From Janthinobacterium sp. 344 (GTDB taxonomy: Bacteria; Pseudomonadota; Gammaproteobacteria; Burkholderiales; Burkholderiaceae_D), in contig NZ_FOKL01000005.1 in the NCBI RefSeq assembly GCF_900112025.1, forward strand, positions 424,796-488,795: a stretch of 64,000 nucleotides of DNA. The letters are read 5' to 3'. The notes beneath the pieces were generated by a model. That model was not told the DNA's origin. It saw only the letters and a program-made list of their open reading frames with translations, and made no database searches. The first letter of the stretch is position 1; every line of letters starts with the position of its first letter. Positions 45,390 through 54,502 of the stretch are shown here, one piece after another. Position numbers and translations under genes: made by a program.

Positions 45390-47449
45390 GCGGCCTGTGC
45401 GGTTGGCTGGCGGCGGCGGGCCATCGCGCGCCCGCGCACTTCGCGCCGGACGGGGCCTCGCTGGCGCCGCTGGCCACCGGTGCGCCCGCGACGGACGATG
45501 CGCGGCCCGCTGTCGCTCCCCCCGCTGTCGCCGACGCCGCAGCCGGCGCCAGGGGCGCAGGCGGATCGGCCGCCAGCCCCGAGATCGCCCTGGCGCGCAT
45601 GGCCGCGCCCCTGTCGCGCTTTGACAGCGCGCCGCTGGCCGCCTGCCTGAGCGAGGTGGGCGGCGTGGCCGTGGCCGCCATCGATGGCAGCCGCCACGTC
45701 TTCCAGCAAGATGGCTTGCAGGTGGCCATCTGGGGCCGGCCCGAACTCGATGGCTCGGCCAACGACGTGGCGCGGCGCCTGGCCTCGTTGTGGCTGAGCC
45801 GTGGCGTGGCGGCCTGCGCCTGCCTGTCGGGGCCGTTCGCGCTGGCGATACTCGATGCCTTCGCCGACTCGGCCCTGCTGGCCGTGGACCGCGCCGGCAG
45901 CCTGCCGCTCAGCTATGCCAGCAACGCCCAGGGCCTGTTCTTCGCCTCGTCGCATGACGCCTTGCTGGCGCATCCGTCCGTGCGCGGCGCGCTCGATCCG
46001 CAAGCCTTGTATCACTACCTGTACTTCCACATGGTGCCAGGCCCGGCCACGGCGTACCTGGGCCAGCAGCGCCTGCTGCCCGGCGAATACCTGCACGTGC
46101 GCGGCGGCAAGCAATGCAAAGGCAGCTACTGGCAGCTGGCGTTCCAGGAAAAGCCCCACGCGCGCAGGGCCGCCAGTTTCGCCAGCAAGCAGCGGGAATT
46201 CCTGGGCCTGTTGCGCCAGTGCGTGGAAAGCAGCCTGGGCAGCGACGCATCCGGCACGGGCGCGTTTCTCAGCGGTGGCACGGACAGTTCCACCCTGGCC
46301 GCCATCCTGGGCCAGGTGACGGGCCGCCCGGCGCGCACGTATTCCATCGGCTTTGACGTGCCCGGCTATGACGAGCTGGCGTATGCGCGCCTGGCCGCCC
46401 GCCACGCGGGCAGCATCCACCACGAGCGCTATGTGACACCAGACGACGTGCTGGCCGCCATTCCCGCCATGGCGGCCATGTTCGACCAGCCGTTCGGCAA
46501 CGCCTCGGCCATTCCCGCCTTTTACTGCGCGCAGATGGCGCGCGCGCACGGCGTGGTGCGCCTGCTGGGCGGCGATGGCGGCGATGAACTGTTTGGCGGC
46601 AATGCGCGCTATGCGCACCAGGCCTTGCTGTCGCGCTATGAGCTGCTGCCGGCCATGCTGCGCCAGGCCATCATCGAGCCGCTGCTGTTCCGCCGGCAAA
46701 CGGGCAAGCCGTGGCGCCTGGCAGACAAGGCGCGCCGCTACATCGAGCAAGCCAGCCTGCCGTTGCCGGCACGCCTGGACCATTACAACCTGCTGCTGCG
46801 CCATGGCCATCGCACGGTGCTGGAAGCGGGCTTCATCGAGTCCATCGATCCGGGCATGGCGCCCGGCTGCGTGAATGGCGCGTACTGGCAGCGCCAGGGA
46901 CAGGGCTTGAGCCAGATCAATGAACTGCTGGCGCTCGACATGCGCTTTACGCTGGCCGACAACGATCTGGTGAAAGTGCGCAAGGCGTGCGAACTGGCGG
47001 GCGTGGAGGCGGCGTTTCCGTTCCTGCACGATGCGATGGTGGAGTTTGCCACCCGCCTGGCGCCGCGCGACAAGCTCGACGGCATGCGGCTGCGGCCCTT
47101 CTTCAAGCGGGCGCTGGCGGACGTGCTGCCGCCGGCCATCCTGCGCAAGAAAAAACATGGCTTCGGCTTGCCGTTCGGCCAGTGGCTGCATACGCACGTG
47201 CCGCTGCGCGAGTTCGCCTTTGACAACCTGACGCAGCTGCGCGGTCGCGGCATCGTGCGGCCCGCCTTCATCGATGATTTAAAAGGCCGCCTGCTGGCGG
47301 AACACCCGGCCTATCACGGCACCATGGTGTGGCTGCTGCTGATGCTGGAACAGTGGCTCAGCCAGCATCCGGCCGCGCTGGGGGCGGTCGCAAACGGTTT
47401 TGCCGCATGCGCCACAGAAACGCCAGGCGTCCTCGATCCCACGGCGTGA
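45386..47449 (+). CDS. Asparagine-synthetase-like amidotransferase with atypical N-terminus
   Basis: A 687-residue protein of the AsnB type. The synthetase domain is intact: PP-loop LSGGTDSSTLAA (about residue 295), then GGDGGDELFGGNARY and LRKKKHGFGLPFG. The glutaminase half is unusual. The chain begins MSGLCGWLA, so Cys is residue 5 instead of residue 2, and an Ala/Pro-rich insertion of about 40 residues follows. Class II glutaminases need Cys as the processed N-terminus, so ammonia from glutamine is doubtful; the enzyme may use an amine, perhaps the product of the preceding decarboxylase. The last 92 bases overlap the convergent deacetylase gene. Confidence 0.85.
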   Translation: MSGLCGWLAAAGHRAPAHFAPDGASLAPLATGAPATDDARPAVAPPAVADAAAGARGAGGSAASPEIALARMAAPLSRFDSAPLAACLSEVGGVAVAAIDGSRHVFQQDGLQVAIWGRPELDGSANDVARRLASLWLSRGVAACACLSGPFALAILDAFADSALLAVDRAGSLPLSYASNAQGLFFASSHDALLAHPSVRGALDPQALYHYLYFHMVPGPATAYLGQQRLLPGEYLHVRGGKQCKGSYWQLAFQEKPHARRAASFASKQREFLGLLRQCVESSLGSDASGTGAFLSGGTDSSTLAAILGQVTGRPARTYSIGFDVPGYDELAYARLAARHAGSIHHERYVTPDDVLAAIPAMAAMFDQPFGNASAIPAFYCAQMARAHGVVRLLGGDGGDELFGGNARYAHQALLSRYELLPAMLRQAIIEPLLFRRQTGKPWRLADKARRYIEQASLPLPARLDHYNLLLRHGHRTVLEAGFIESIDPGMAPGCVNGAYWQRQGQGLSQINELLALDMRFTLADNDLVKVRKACELAGVEAAFPFLHDAMVEFATRLAPRDKLDGMRLRPFFKRALADVLPPAILRKKKHGFGLPFGQWLHTHVPLREFAFDNLTQLRGRGIVRPAFIDDLKGRLLAEHPAYHGTMVWLLLMLEQWLSQHPAALGAVANGFAACATETPGVLDPTA

Positions 47450-48314
47450 AGCGCGGCAGCTGCAGCAGGTCCGCCGCCGCGCCGGGACGCGCCACGCCCC
47501 AGTCCGTGGCGACGGCCGCCGTAAAACCCAGGCTGCGCACGATGTCCACGTGCGGCGCGCCATAGTCGACGCCCATCTTGCCGTTCGGATAGGCAAACAG
47601 CGCGACGGGCGCCTGGAGCGCGTCTTCCAGATGGCGCTTGCCGTTGGCGATGTCCAGCCGCGCGGCCCGCTCCGACAGGGTGGCCAGGATCGGGTGGCTG
47701 ACGGTATGCGCGCCGATGCCCATGCCGGCCGCGTGCAGCTGGCGCAGTTGCGCCGTGCTGAGCATGGCGGAGGGACGCGGCCTGGCGCCCGCCTGGCGGC
47801 GGATATGCATGGCCAGCTGCTGGCGCTGGGCGAACGGCAGGTATTTGAGCTGGCCCAGCAGGGTGGCGATGGCGGCCTGGCGCCGCGCCAGGGTATCGAC
47901 GTGCAGGCGCCCCAGGCCGACGGCCTGCAAGTCAAGCACGGGGCCGGACGCATGGCGCACGCCTTCGATGACGCTGTCGTTCCACATTTGCCCGCCATCG
48001 AGATACCCCGTGGCAATGAAGAAGGTGGCGTGCAGGGCGTGCTGTTGCAGCAGCGGCAAGGCCACTTGCGCATTGTCCGCATAGCCATCGTCAAAGGTGA
48101 TGCACACGGCGCGCGGCGGCAGGCTGCCATCGCGCAGGCGCTGCACGGCGTGCGCCAGGGGCAGCGGCGTGTAGAAGCGCTTGAGCAGGCGCAGCTGGCG
48201 CTGGAACAGCACGGCGTCTACTTCGCCGGGAAACAGCGGGTCGGGCCGCGCCAGCACGCGGTGGTAGATCAGGATCGACAGGCTGGCCTGGCCGATCTGG
48301 CTGACCTTGCTCAT
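47358..48314 (-). CDS. Polysaccharide deacetylase
   Basis: A 318-residue NodB-fold carbohydrate esterase of family 4. Start LSILIYHRVLARPDPLFP; the catalytic metal site is in CITFDDGYADN, and the second motif in IGAHTVSHPILATLS. VALFAYPNGK marks motif 3. There is no obvious signal peptide, so it could act in the cytoplasm or be exported by another route. It overlaps the upstream ligase gene by four bases and the convergent amidotransferase gene by 92. Confidence 0.9.
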   Translation of the reverse strand: MSKVSQIGQASLSILIYHRVLARPDPLFPGEVDAVLFQRQLRLLKRFYTPLPLAHAVQRLRDGSLPPRAVCITFDDGYADNAQVALPLLQQHALHATFFIATGYLDGGQMWNDSVIEGVRHASGPVLDLQAVGLGRLHVDTLARRQAAIATLLGQLKYLPFAQRQQLAMHIRRQAGARPRPSAMLSTAQLRQLHAAGMGIGAHTVSHPILATLSERAARLDIANGKRHLEDALQAPVALFAYPNGKMGVDYGAPHVDIVRSLGFTAAVATDWGVARPGAAADLLQLPRFTPWDRGRLAFLWRMRQNRLRPPPARPDAG

Positions 48315-49609
48315 GGCTGCTCCGCGATGGCGGTCTTGGCTCCGGCCTTGGCGGGACGGCGCTGCGGCGCGCGCTCCCGCAATTGCTGCTCGACCACGAT
48401 GCGCGTGGCGATCAGGGCCGCCATCAGGTAATACGGCATGTCGAAATACAGCAGGCTGAGGAAGGCGCCGCCCACGGCAAAGCCGATCAGGCTGGCCTGG
48501 CTCATGGTGGCCAGGCCATGCGCCCAGCGCAGCTCGGCGTTGCCGCGCGTCAGGCGGATGATGACGGCCGCCGTATGCCAGGTGGCGATGCCCAGCGCCA
48601 GGTAGATAAGAAGGCCGACGAAGCCGTGTTCGCCCAGCGCCTGGAAATAAATGCTGTGCGCCGCGTGCACATCCAGGGGGTTGGGCGCGTAGCGGGCGAA
48701 GATCGTGGCGTCGGAAACGTCGAAGCCGCCGCCCAGGAAGCGGTCGCGCGCCAGGTTGTACGCCATGCGCCAGGCGTTCAGGCGCCCCATGGCGGAGACA
48801 TCGTCCTGGTAGGTGTTGATGGTATCCATGCGCTCGGCCCAGCGTTCTGGCATGAAGGCCAGCAGCAGGGGCGAGATGGCGGCCAGCAATGCGCCCAGCA
48901 CCATCTTGCGCTCGCTTTTCAGCCACATGAACAGGCCCATGGCGGCGATCGCCAGCAAGCCGCCGCGCGAATACGAGCCCAGCGCGGCCAGGGCCGACAG
49001 CAGCATCGCCGCCGACAAGCCATGGCGCAGCCAGCGCTGACGGGTTTGCTGCTGCAGGTAATACATGAGGGGAATGGTGATGATGAGGGCCAGGGCCAGC
49101 GAGTTATTGTCGCCAATGAAGGTCTCCTCCGGTCCCCAGACCCGTTCCGTGCCGCCGCTGCGGATGGTGAAGATCCCCCCCTTGATGCCGTAATAGCCGA
49201 TCGAGCCCACCAGCACCCACACGAGGCGCACGATGTCGCGCCGCGTGCGTATCACCATCATCACCACAAAACTCATCAGCATGATCTTCATGACCTTGTT
49301 CCACTGCACCCACGACGGCTCGGGCAGCAAGGCGAACGGCGCCGTGACATTCATCCAGGCGACGAACAGCAATAGCAGCACGCTGACGGGCGTCAGCGGC
49401 AGGCGCTTCGGTTCGCGCGACATCAGGACGCTGAGCATGGTGGCGATGGCGATGATGAAGGCGAACGGCATGTGCGTGGCGAAGCCCCAGCCTTGCGTGT
49501 GGGGATTCATGACGCTGACCCAGACCCACATCAGGCCGCCAATGGCCGGCTCTTTCAAGATGAAAGGCAGGGAGCCGAAGATGAGGATGGTGATCAGTAT
49601 GTCGCGCAT
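48311..49609 (-). CDS. O-glycosylation ligase / Wzy-like polymerase, exosortase-A-system-associated
   Basis: A 432-residue membrane protein with about ten spans and a large periplasmic loop (about residues 270-330, including YQDDVSAMGRLNAWRMAYNL), typical of O-antigen ligase/polymerase (Wzy_C). The start MRDILITILIFGSLPFILKE matches the exosortase-associated family (TIGR03097-like). It likely polymerises or ligates lipid-linked repeat units at the outer face of the inner membrane. The ATG at 49609 is chosen because it begins this conserved start. Confidence 0.9.
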   Translation of the reverse strand: MRDILITILIFGSLPFILKEPAIGGLMWVWVSVMNPHTQGWGFATHMPFAFIIAIATMLSVLMSREPKRLPLTPVSVLLLLFVAWMNVTAPFALLPEPSWVQWNKVMKIMLMSFVVMMVIRTRRDIVRLVWVLVGSIGYYGIKGGIFTIRSGGTERVWGPEETFIGDNNSLALALIITIPLMYYLQQQTRQRWLRHGLSAAMLLSALAALGSYSRGGLLAIAAMGLFMWLKSERKMVLGALLAAISPLLLAFMPERWAERMDTINTYQDDVSAMGRLNAWRMAYNLARDRFLGGGFDVSDATIFARYAPNPLDVHAAHSIYFQALGEHGFVGLLIYLALGIATWHTAAVIIRLTRGNAELRWAHGLATMSQASLIGFAVGGAFLSLLYFDMPYYLMAALIATRIVVEQQLRERAPQRRPAKAGAKTAIAEQP

Positions 49610-49753
49610 GAAAGGGGGGCGCTCCGGCTTGGCGTGGATCTTGATAATGGTCAACGGGCTGGCGGGCAGGCTCAGTACACTGGATCAGCACGTTCGGCAT
49701 CGGCACCTTGTCGAACGTTGACATCAGTCCGCTCATGGTAAGACCAAGGAGGC

Positions 49754-51844
49754 ATGCGCTTGTTGACCGTTCTCATGGCGACCTACAATGGCGCCGGCAC
49801 CTTGCCCCAGGTATTGCGCGCCTACATGGGCTTGCACCCGCCCAGGGGCGGCTGGCGCCTGGTGATCGCCGACAATGGCAGCAGCGACGCCACGGCGCAG
49901 GTGATCGCCGCCTTTCGCGCGCGCCTGCCCCTCAGTTACGTCCACGTGGCGCGGCGCGGGCGCAGCCCGGCCCTGAATGGCGCCGTCGAGCACGCCTTGC
50001 GCCACGCCGGCGACGGCAGCGAGCTGTTCGTCTTCGGCGACGACGACGCCATGCCGGCCCCTGACTGGCTGTGCCGCCTGCAGGACTGTGCGCGCAGCCA
50101 TCCCGGCTATGCCCTGTTTGGCGGCGCCATCGTGCCCGCCTGGCGCGAACGGCCCGCCGACTGGCTGCTGCGCTTGACGCCGGTCGGCTTGACGTGGGGC
50201 ATCACCAGCCCCAGCCTGCGCGACGGCCCCGTGTATCCGGGCCTCGTGTGGGGCGCCAACATGGCCATCCGCCGCCGCATCTTCGAGGCGGGCGCCCGCT
50301 ATGACGAAAGCATCGGCCCGCAGGGGGCCAATTACGCCATGGGCAGCGAGACGCGGCTGAACCTGGAAATGCATGCGGCGGGCAACCCTTCGTGGTTCTG
50401 TCCGCAAGCGAAAGTGGCGCACATCATCCGCGTGCCACAGGTGCAGCGCGCCTGGATACTGCGCCGCGCCATGCTGTTTGGCCGGGGGCAATGCCGCCTG
50501 GCGCTGCCCGCGCCCAGCGTCGAGTGGCTGGGCGTGCCGCGCTGGATGCTGGGACGCTATCTGCGCGACACTGTGGGCGCCGTGCGCGCCTGGCTGCGGC
50601 GCGACCGGGCCGACCTGTTCCTGCGGCAATGGGAACGCGCCAAGCTGCGGGGCTTTTTCCATGAAGCGTGGCGCGGACGGCGCAAACGCTTGCCGCGCAT
50701 AGTCATCAGCAGTTACTCGGGCGAACTGGGCGGCATGGAGCTGCGCATGGCGCAAGAGGCGACACTGCTGGCGCAATGCGGCTACGACAGCGTGCTGGCG
50801 CTGCGGCGCTTTCCCGGCTTTGCCGCCTGGGCACAGGAGTTGCGCCGGCGGCGGCTGAAGGTCCATGTCTACGAGCCGCCGCTGTTCCTCGAACACTGGC
50901 CCTGGCGGCGCTGGAATCTGTTGCGCGCCAGCTTGAGCGGCGCCTGGCGGCTGCGGCGGCTGCGCCCCGACCTCGTGCACGTGGCCTTTTGCTGGACGGC
51001 GTATGGCGCCTCGATCCTGTGGCTGGCGCGGCGCTGCCGCCTGCCTGCCGTCATCAGCGTGCACAACGCGTTTCCGCTGGAAGCGTTCAGCGGCTGGCAG
51101 CGGCCCCGGCTGCAGGAAGCGTTTCGCAGCGTAAAGGGCGTGTATGCCGTGTCGCCGTCGGCCATGCGGCATTTTCTCGCGCTGTACCGCGACATGCTGG
51201 CGCCCGCCACGCGCCTGGCCGTGATCCCGAATGGTGTCGATACGGAAACCTTTCTCGTCTCGCCCGAGCGGCGCACGCAGGCGCGCCTGCAGCTGGGACT
51301 GCCGCACGGGGCGCTGGTGATCGGCTCGGTGGCGCGGCTGTCGCCGCAAAAGCGGCCGCAAGCGCTGCTGGCCCTGTTCGCCCGCCTGGCGCCACGGTTT
51401 CCGGAACTGTATTTGGTCCTGGTGGGCACGGGACCGCTGGAAGCCATGCTGCGCCTGCAGGTGCAGCAGGCGGGACTGGCCGGGCGCGTGCTGTTCGCGG
51501 GTTTCCAGGAACGCATCGAATTGCTGATGCCGGCCTTCGACCTGCATTTGCTGCTGAGTAAAAACGAAGGCTTTGGCATCGCCACCATCGAGGCCATGGC
51601 CTGCGGCGTGCCGGCCGTGGGCACGGACGTGCCGGGCACGCACGATATCCTGCACGATAGCCAGGGCGGCTTGCTGCTGCCGCTCGGCGATGAAGGGGCG
51701 GCCTGTGGCGCCGTGGCGGACTTGCTGGCCGATGCGCCACGGCGCGCCTGCATGGGACGCCTGGCGCGCGAGGAAACCGTGCAGCGCTATTCCATGCCGC
51801 GCCTGCAGGCGCAGCTGCGCCAGTTTTACGCGGGCCTGGTGTAG
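49754..51844 (+). CDS. Fused GT2-GT4 bifunctional glycosyltransferase
   Basis: A 696-residue protein. Residues 1-270 are a GT-A (family 2) transferase: MRLLTVLMATYNGAGTLPQV, ADNGSSD and FGDDDAM as metal-binding acidic motif. Residues about 315-695 are a GT-B (family 4) transferase: RIVISSYSGELGGMELRMA, IPNGVDTETF and the donor-binding KNEGFGIATIEAMACGVPAVG. One chain would add two sugars in turn. There is no membrane span. It starts a rightward operon with the flippase, GT4, MBOAT and SGNH-like genes. Confidence 0.9.
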   Translation: MRLLTVLMATYNGAGTLPQVLRAYMGLHPPRGGWRLVIADNGSSDATAQVIAAFRARLPLSYVHVARRGRSPALNGAVEHALRHAGDGSELFVFGDDDAMPAPDWLCRLQDCARSHPGYALFGGAIVPAWRERPADWLLRLTPVGLTWGITSPSLRDGPVYPGLVWGANMAIRRRIFEAGARYDESIGPQGANYAMGSETRLNLEMHAAGNPSWFCPQAKVAHIIRVPQVQRAWILRRAMLFGRGQCRLALPAPSVEWLGVPRWMLGRYLRDTVGAVRAWLRRDRADLFLRQWERAKLRGFFHEAWRGRRKRLPRIVISSYSGELGGMELRMAQEATLLAQCGYDSVLALRRFPGFAAWAQELRRRRLKVHVYEPPLFLEHWPWRRWNLLRASLSGAWRLRRLRPDLVHVAFCWTAYGASILWLARRCRLPAVISVHNAFPLEAFSGWQRPRLQEAFRSVKGVYAVSPSAMRHFLALYRDMLAPATRLAVIPNGVDTETFLVSPERRTQARLQLGLPHGALVIGSVARLSPQKRPQALLALFARLAPRFPELYLVLVGTGPLEAMLRLQVQQAGLAGRVLFAGFQERIELLMPAFDLHLLLSKNEGFGIATIEAMACGVPAVGTDVPGTHDILHDSQGGLLLPLGDEGAACGAVADLLADAPRRACMGRLAREETVQRYSMPRLQAQLRQFYAGLV

Positions 51845-51859
51845 GGGCGGGCGCCACGC

Positions 51860-53344
51860 ATGAGCGCCACCCGCCACTCGTTCCTGTTTTCCTTCGCCGA
51901 AAAATACACGGTGCTGCTGCTGGGCATAGTCGCCACCATGGTGCTGTCGCGCCTGCTCACGCCGGCCGAGGTGGGCGTGTATTCGCTGGGCGCCGTGCTG
52001 GTGGCCCTGGCGCAAGTGGTGCGCGACTTTGGCGTGGGGCAATACCTGATCCAGGAAAAGCAGCTCGATCTGGTGAAACTGCGTGCCGCCCTGGCCACCA
52101 GCCTGCTCGTCGCCTGGCTGCTGGCGGCCCTCGTGCTGCTGGCCAGCGCGCCGCTCGCGCATTTCTATGGCGAACCCCGGCTGACCCTGGTGCTGCGCCT
52201 GCTGTCGGTGAATTTCCTGTTGATACCGTTCAGCGCGCTGACCTTGCCCATGCTGCGCCGGCAGCTGCGCTTTCGCGCCATCTACGCCATCAACGGGGCC
52301 AATAGCGTGGTCAACCTGCTGGTGGCCGTGACCCTGGCGCTGCTGGGCTACAGCTACCTGAGCATGGTGTGGGCGGCCGTGGCCGGTTCGTGCGCCTCGC
52401 TGCTGGTGAGCCTGCTGGTGCGTCCGAAAGAGCTGCCGTGGCTGCCGGGACGGCGCGGCATGCGCGCCATCGCCAGTTTCGGCGTGTATGCGACGGGCGG
52501 CGGACTCGTCGACGAGGCGGGCGTGGCGGCGCCGGACCTGATCATCGGCAAGCTGATCGGTATCGACAGCCTGGCCCTGTTCGGCAAGGCGCAAAGCGTC
52601 CTGAATCTGTTTAACCAGGCCATCACCAGCGCCATCTCGCCCGTGGTGTTTCCCCTGTTCGCGGCGCGCGACCGCGAGGGGGAGAGGGACGGGCAGGGCG
52701 GGGCGCTGGCCGTGTATCTGCGCACCGTCAGCTACATGACGGCACTGGCCTGGCCGTTTTTTCTCTTTCTGGCCTGCATGGCTTTGCCCTTGGTCAAGGT
52801 GTTGTATGGATCGCAATGGATGGGCTGTGTGCCCTTGATCCGCATCATGTGTTTGTCTTCGGCCGTGTATAGCATGTTCAACATGGCCCGCTACCTGCTG
52901 GTGGCGACGGGCCAGATGCGGGCGCAAGTGCGGCTCGATGCCTGGGCCGGCGTGCTGAAGGTCGCGGCATTGCTGCTGGCGGCGCCGTTCGGGCTGGTGG
53001 CCGTGGCCTGGGCCGTGGTGATCAGCAATCTCTTGCGCAGTGCAATGACGTATTGCTGCCTGCGTACGCTCAGTGGATTGCACTGGCGCATCCTGGCGCG
53101 GGCCGTGCGCAAGAGCCTGGCCCTGTGCGTGCTGGGCAGTGCGCCGCCGCTGCTGATGCTGCTGTGGCTGCCGCTGGAATTGCCGGACGCTGGCGCGCTG
53201 CTGGCGCTGGCCGGCACGGCGCTGGCCTCGCTGCTGTGCTGGATCGCCGGTATTTTGCTGTTGAAACACGAGATCGCCGCCGAGTTTTGGCTATTGCAAC
53301 GCAAGCTGGCCAGCCGCTGGCTGCCCGTCAAATCGCCGCACTGA
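51860..53344 (+). CDS. Polysaccharide flippase (Wzx/MOP type)
   Basis: A 494-residue membrane protein with about 12-14 helices, starting TRHSFLFSFAEKYTVLLLGI and containing a conserved DFGVGQYLIQE segment of the polysaccharide transporter family. It should flip lipid-linked repeat units across the inner membrane before polymerisation by the Wzy-like protein. Fifteen bases after the fused glycosyltransferase gene. Confidence 0.92.
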   Translation: MSATRHSFLFSFAEKYTVLLLGIVATMVLSRLLTPAEVGVYSLGAVLVALAQVVRDFGVGQYLIQEKQLDLVKLRAALATSLLVAWLLAALVLLASAPLAHFYGEPRLTLVLRLLSVNFLLIPFSALTLPMLRRQLRFRAIYAINGANSVVNLLVAVTLALLGYSYLSMVWAAVAGSCASLLVSLLVRPKELPWLPGRRGMRAIASFGVYATGGGLVDEAGVAAPDLIIGKLIGIDSLALFGKAQSVLNLFNQAITSAISPVVFPLFAARDREGERDGQGGALAVYLRTVSYMTALAWPFFLFLACMALPLVKVLYGSQWMGCVPLIRIMCLSSAVYSMFNMARYLLVATGQMRAQVRLDAWAGVLKVAALLLAAPFGLVAVAWAVVISNLLRSAMTYCCLRTLSGLHWRILARAVRKSLALCVLGSAPPLLMLLWLPLELPDAGALLALAGTALASLLCWIAGILLLKHEIAAEFWLLQRKLASRWLPVKSPH

Positions 53345-53386
53345 TTCCCGCCGCCCTCACTGGCGCGGGGCAAGGAAAGGATGGCC

Positions 53387-54502
53387 ATGCGTGTCGGTAT
53401 TCTCTCGTATCCGATGCTGTTTCAGCGCGACGGCGGCTTGCAGATCCAGGTGCGCGAGACGCTTGCCGCGCTGAACCGCTTGCCGCCCAGCGCGGCGCGG
53501 CCTTTGGCAGTGCAGCTGGTCGACGCCAACCACGAGCGGCTGGCCGATTTCGACGTGCTGCACGTGTTTTCGGCCAGCAATGGCACCTACCGCATCCTGG
53601 AAACGGCGAGCGAACTGGGCGTGCCTGTGGTGCTGTCGCCGCTGCTGCCGCCCAGCTGGAACCGCGGCAGCGCCTGGCGCGCGCGGCTGGCCGACCGGCT
53701 GGCGGGACGGCTGACGGAATGGATGGTGCAAACGAGCTATGCGCAGACGCGGCGCGCGCTGCAGCTGGCGAACATGGTGATCGCCCTGGGCGAGGCCGAA
53801 CGCGATGCCCTGGTGCACGGCTTCGGCCTGGCGGCGGAAACCATCCGGGTCTTGCCAAACGGGATCAACCCGCATTTCTTCACGGCCAATGGCGACCTGT
53901 TCCGGCGCGAGACGGGCATCGCCGGGCCGTTCGTGCTGATGGTGGGCAGCATTTCGCCTTACAAAAACCAGCTGGGACTGGCCCGGGCGCTGACGGGCGC
54001 CAATGTGCCCGTCGTGCTGATCGGCGCCGCGCCGCGCGGACAGCAGGCGTATCTGCAGCAATTGCTGGACTTGCCCCACGTGCGCTGGCTCGGCGCGCTG
54101 GATCACGCCGACCCGCTGCTGGCCAGCGCCTATCACGCGGCGGCCGTGGCGGCCTTGCCCAGCCAGGGCGAGGTGTTTCCCCTGTCCGTGCTGGAAGCGC
54201 TGGCGGCCGGCACGCCCGTCGTCATGACGGCGCAGAGCGCGCTGGACTTGCCCGATTCCGCGTTTGCCTTGCGCAAGGTGCGCTGGGACGACGGCGCCGC
54301 GCAGCGCCTGGCCATCATGGAATTGCTGGCGCTGGCCCCGGAACGCGACCGCGTGCAAGCCCTGGTGGAACGGTTTACGTGGGAACGGGTGGCGGCGCGG
54401 ATCGCCGATTGTTATTTCCAGCTGCATGCCGGCACGGCCGTCAGCGGCACCAGCAGCACCAGCACGACCATGTTGCCAACAAGGAGGAGCCATGCTGTTT
54501 AA
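53387..54502 (+). CDS. Glycosyltransferase family 4
   Basis: A 371-residue GT-B glycosyltransferase: VGILSYPMLFQRDGGLQIQV at the start, LPNGINPHFF in the linker, VGSISPYKNQLGLARAL, and PSQGEVFPLSVLEALAAGTP with the conserved EX7E-like donor site. AAGGAAAGG precedes the start; ATG 53387 gives better spacing than 53381. It overlaps the MBOAT gene by 11 bases. Confidence 0.9.
   Translation: MRVGILSYPMLFQRDGGLQIQVRETLAALNRLPPSAARPLAVQLVDANHERLADFDVLHVFSASNGTYRILETASELGVPVVLSPLLPPSWNRGSAWRARLADRLAGRLTEWMVQTSYAQTRRALQLANMVIALGEAERDALVHGFGLAAETIRVLPNGINPHFFTANGDLFRRETGIAGPFVLMVGSISPYKNQLGLARALTGANVPVVLIGAAPRGQQAYLQQLLDLPHVRWLGALDHADPLLASAYHAAAVAALPSQGEVFPLSVLEALAAGTPVVMTAQSALDLPDSAFALRKVRWDDGAAQRLAIMELLALAPERDRVQALVERFTWERVAARIADCYFQLHAGTAVSGTSSTSTTMLPTRRSHAV

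Noticed and set aside
49733..53269. 1178-codon antisense frame across the fused glycosyltransferase and flippase genes
   Set aside because: Compositional shadow; it spans two well-supported genes and is full of Gln/His/Arg low-complexity sequence.
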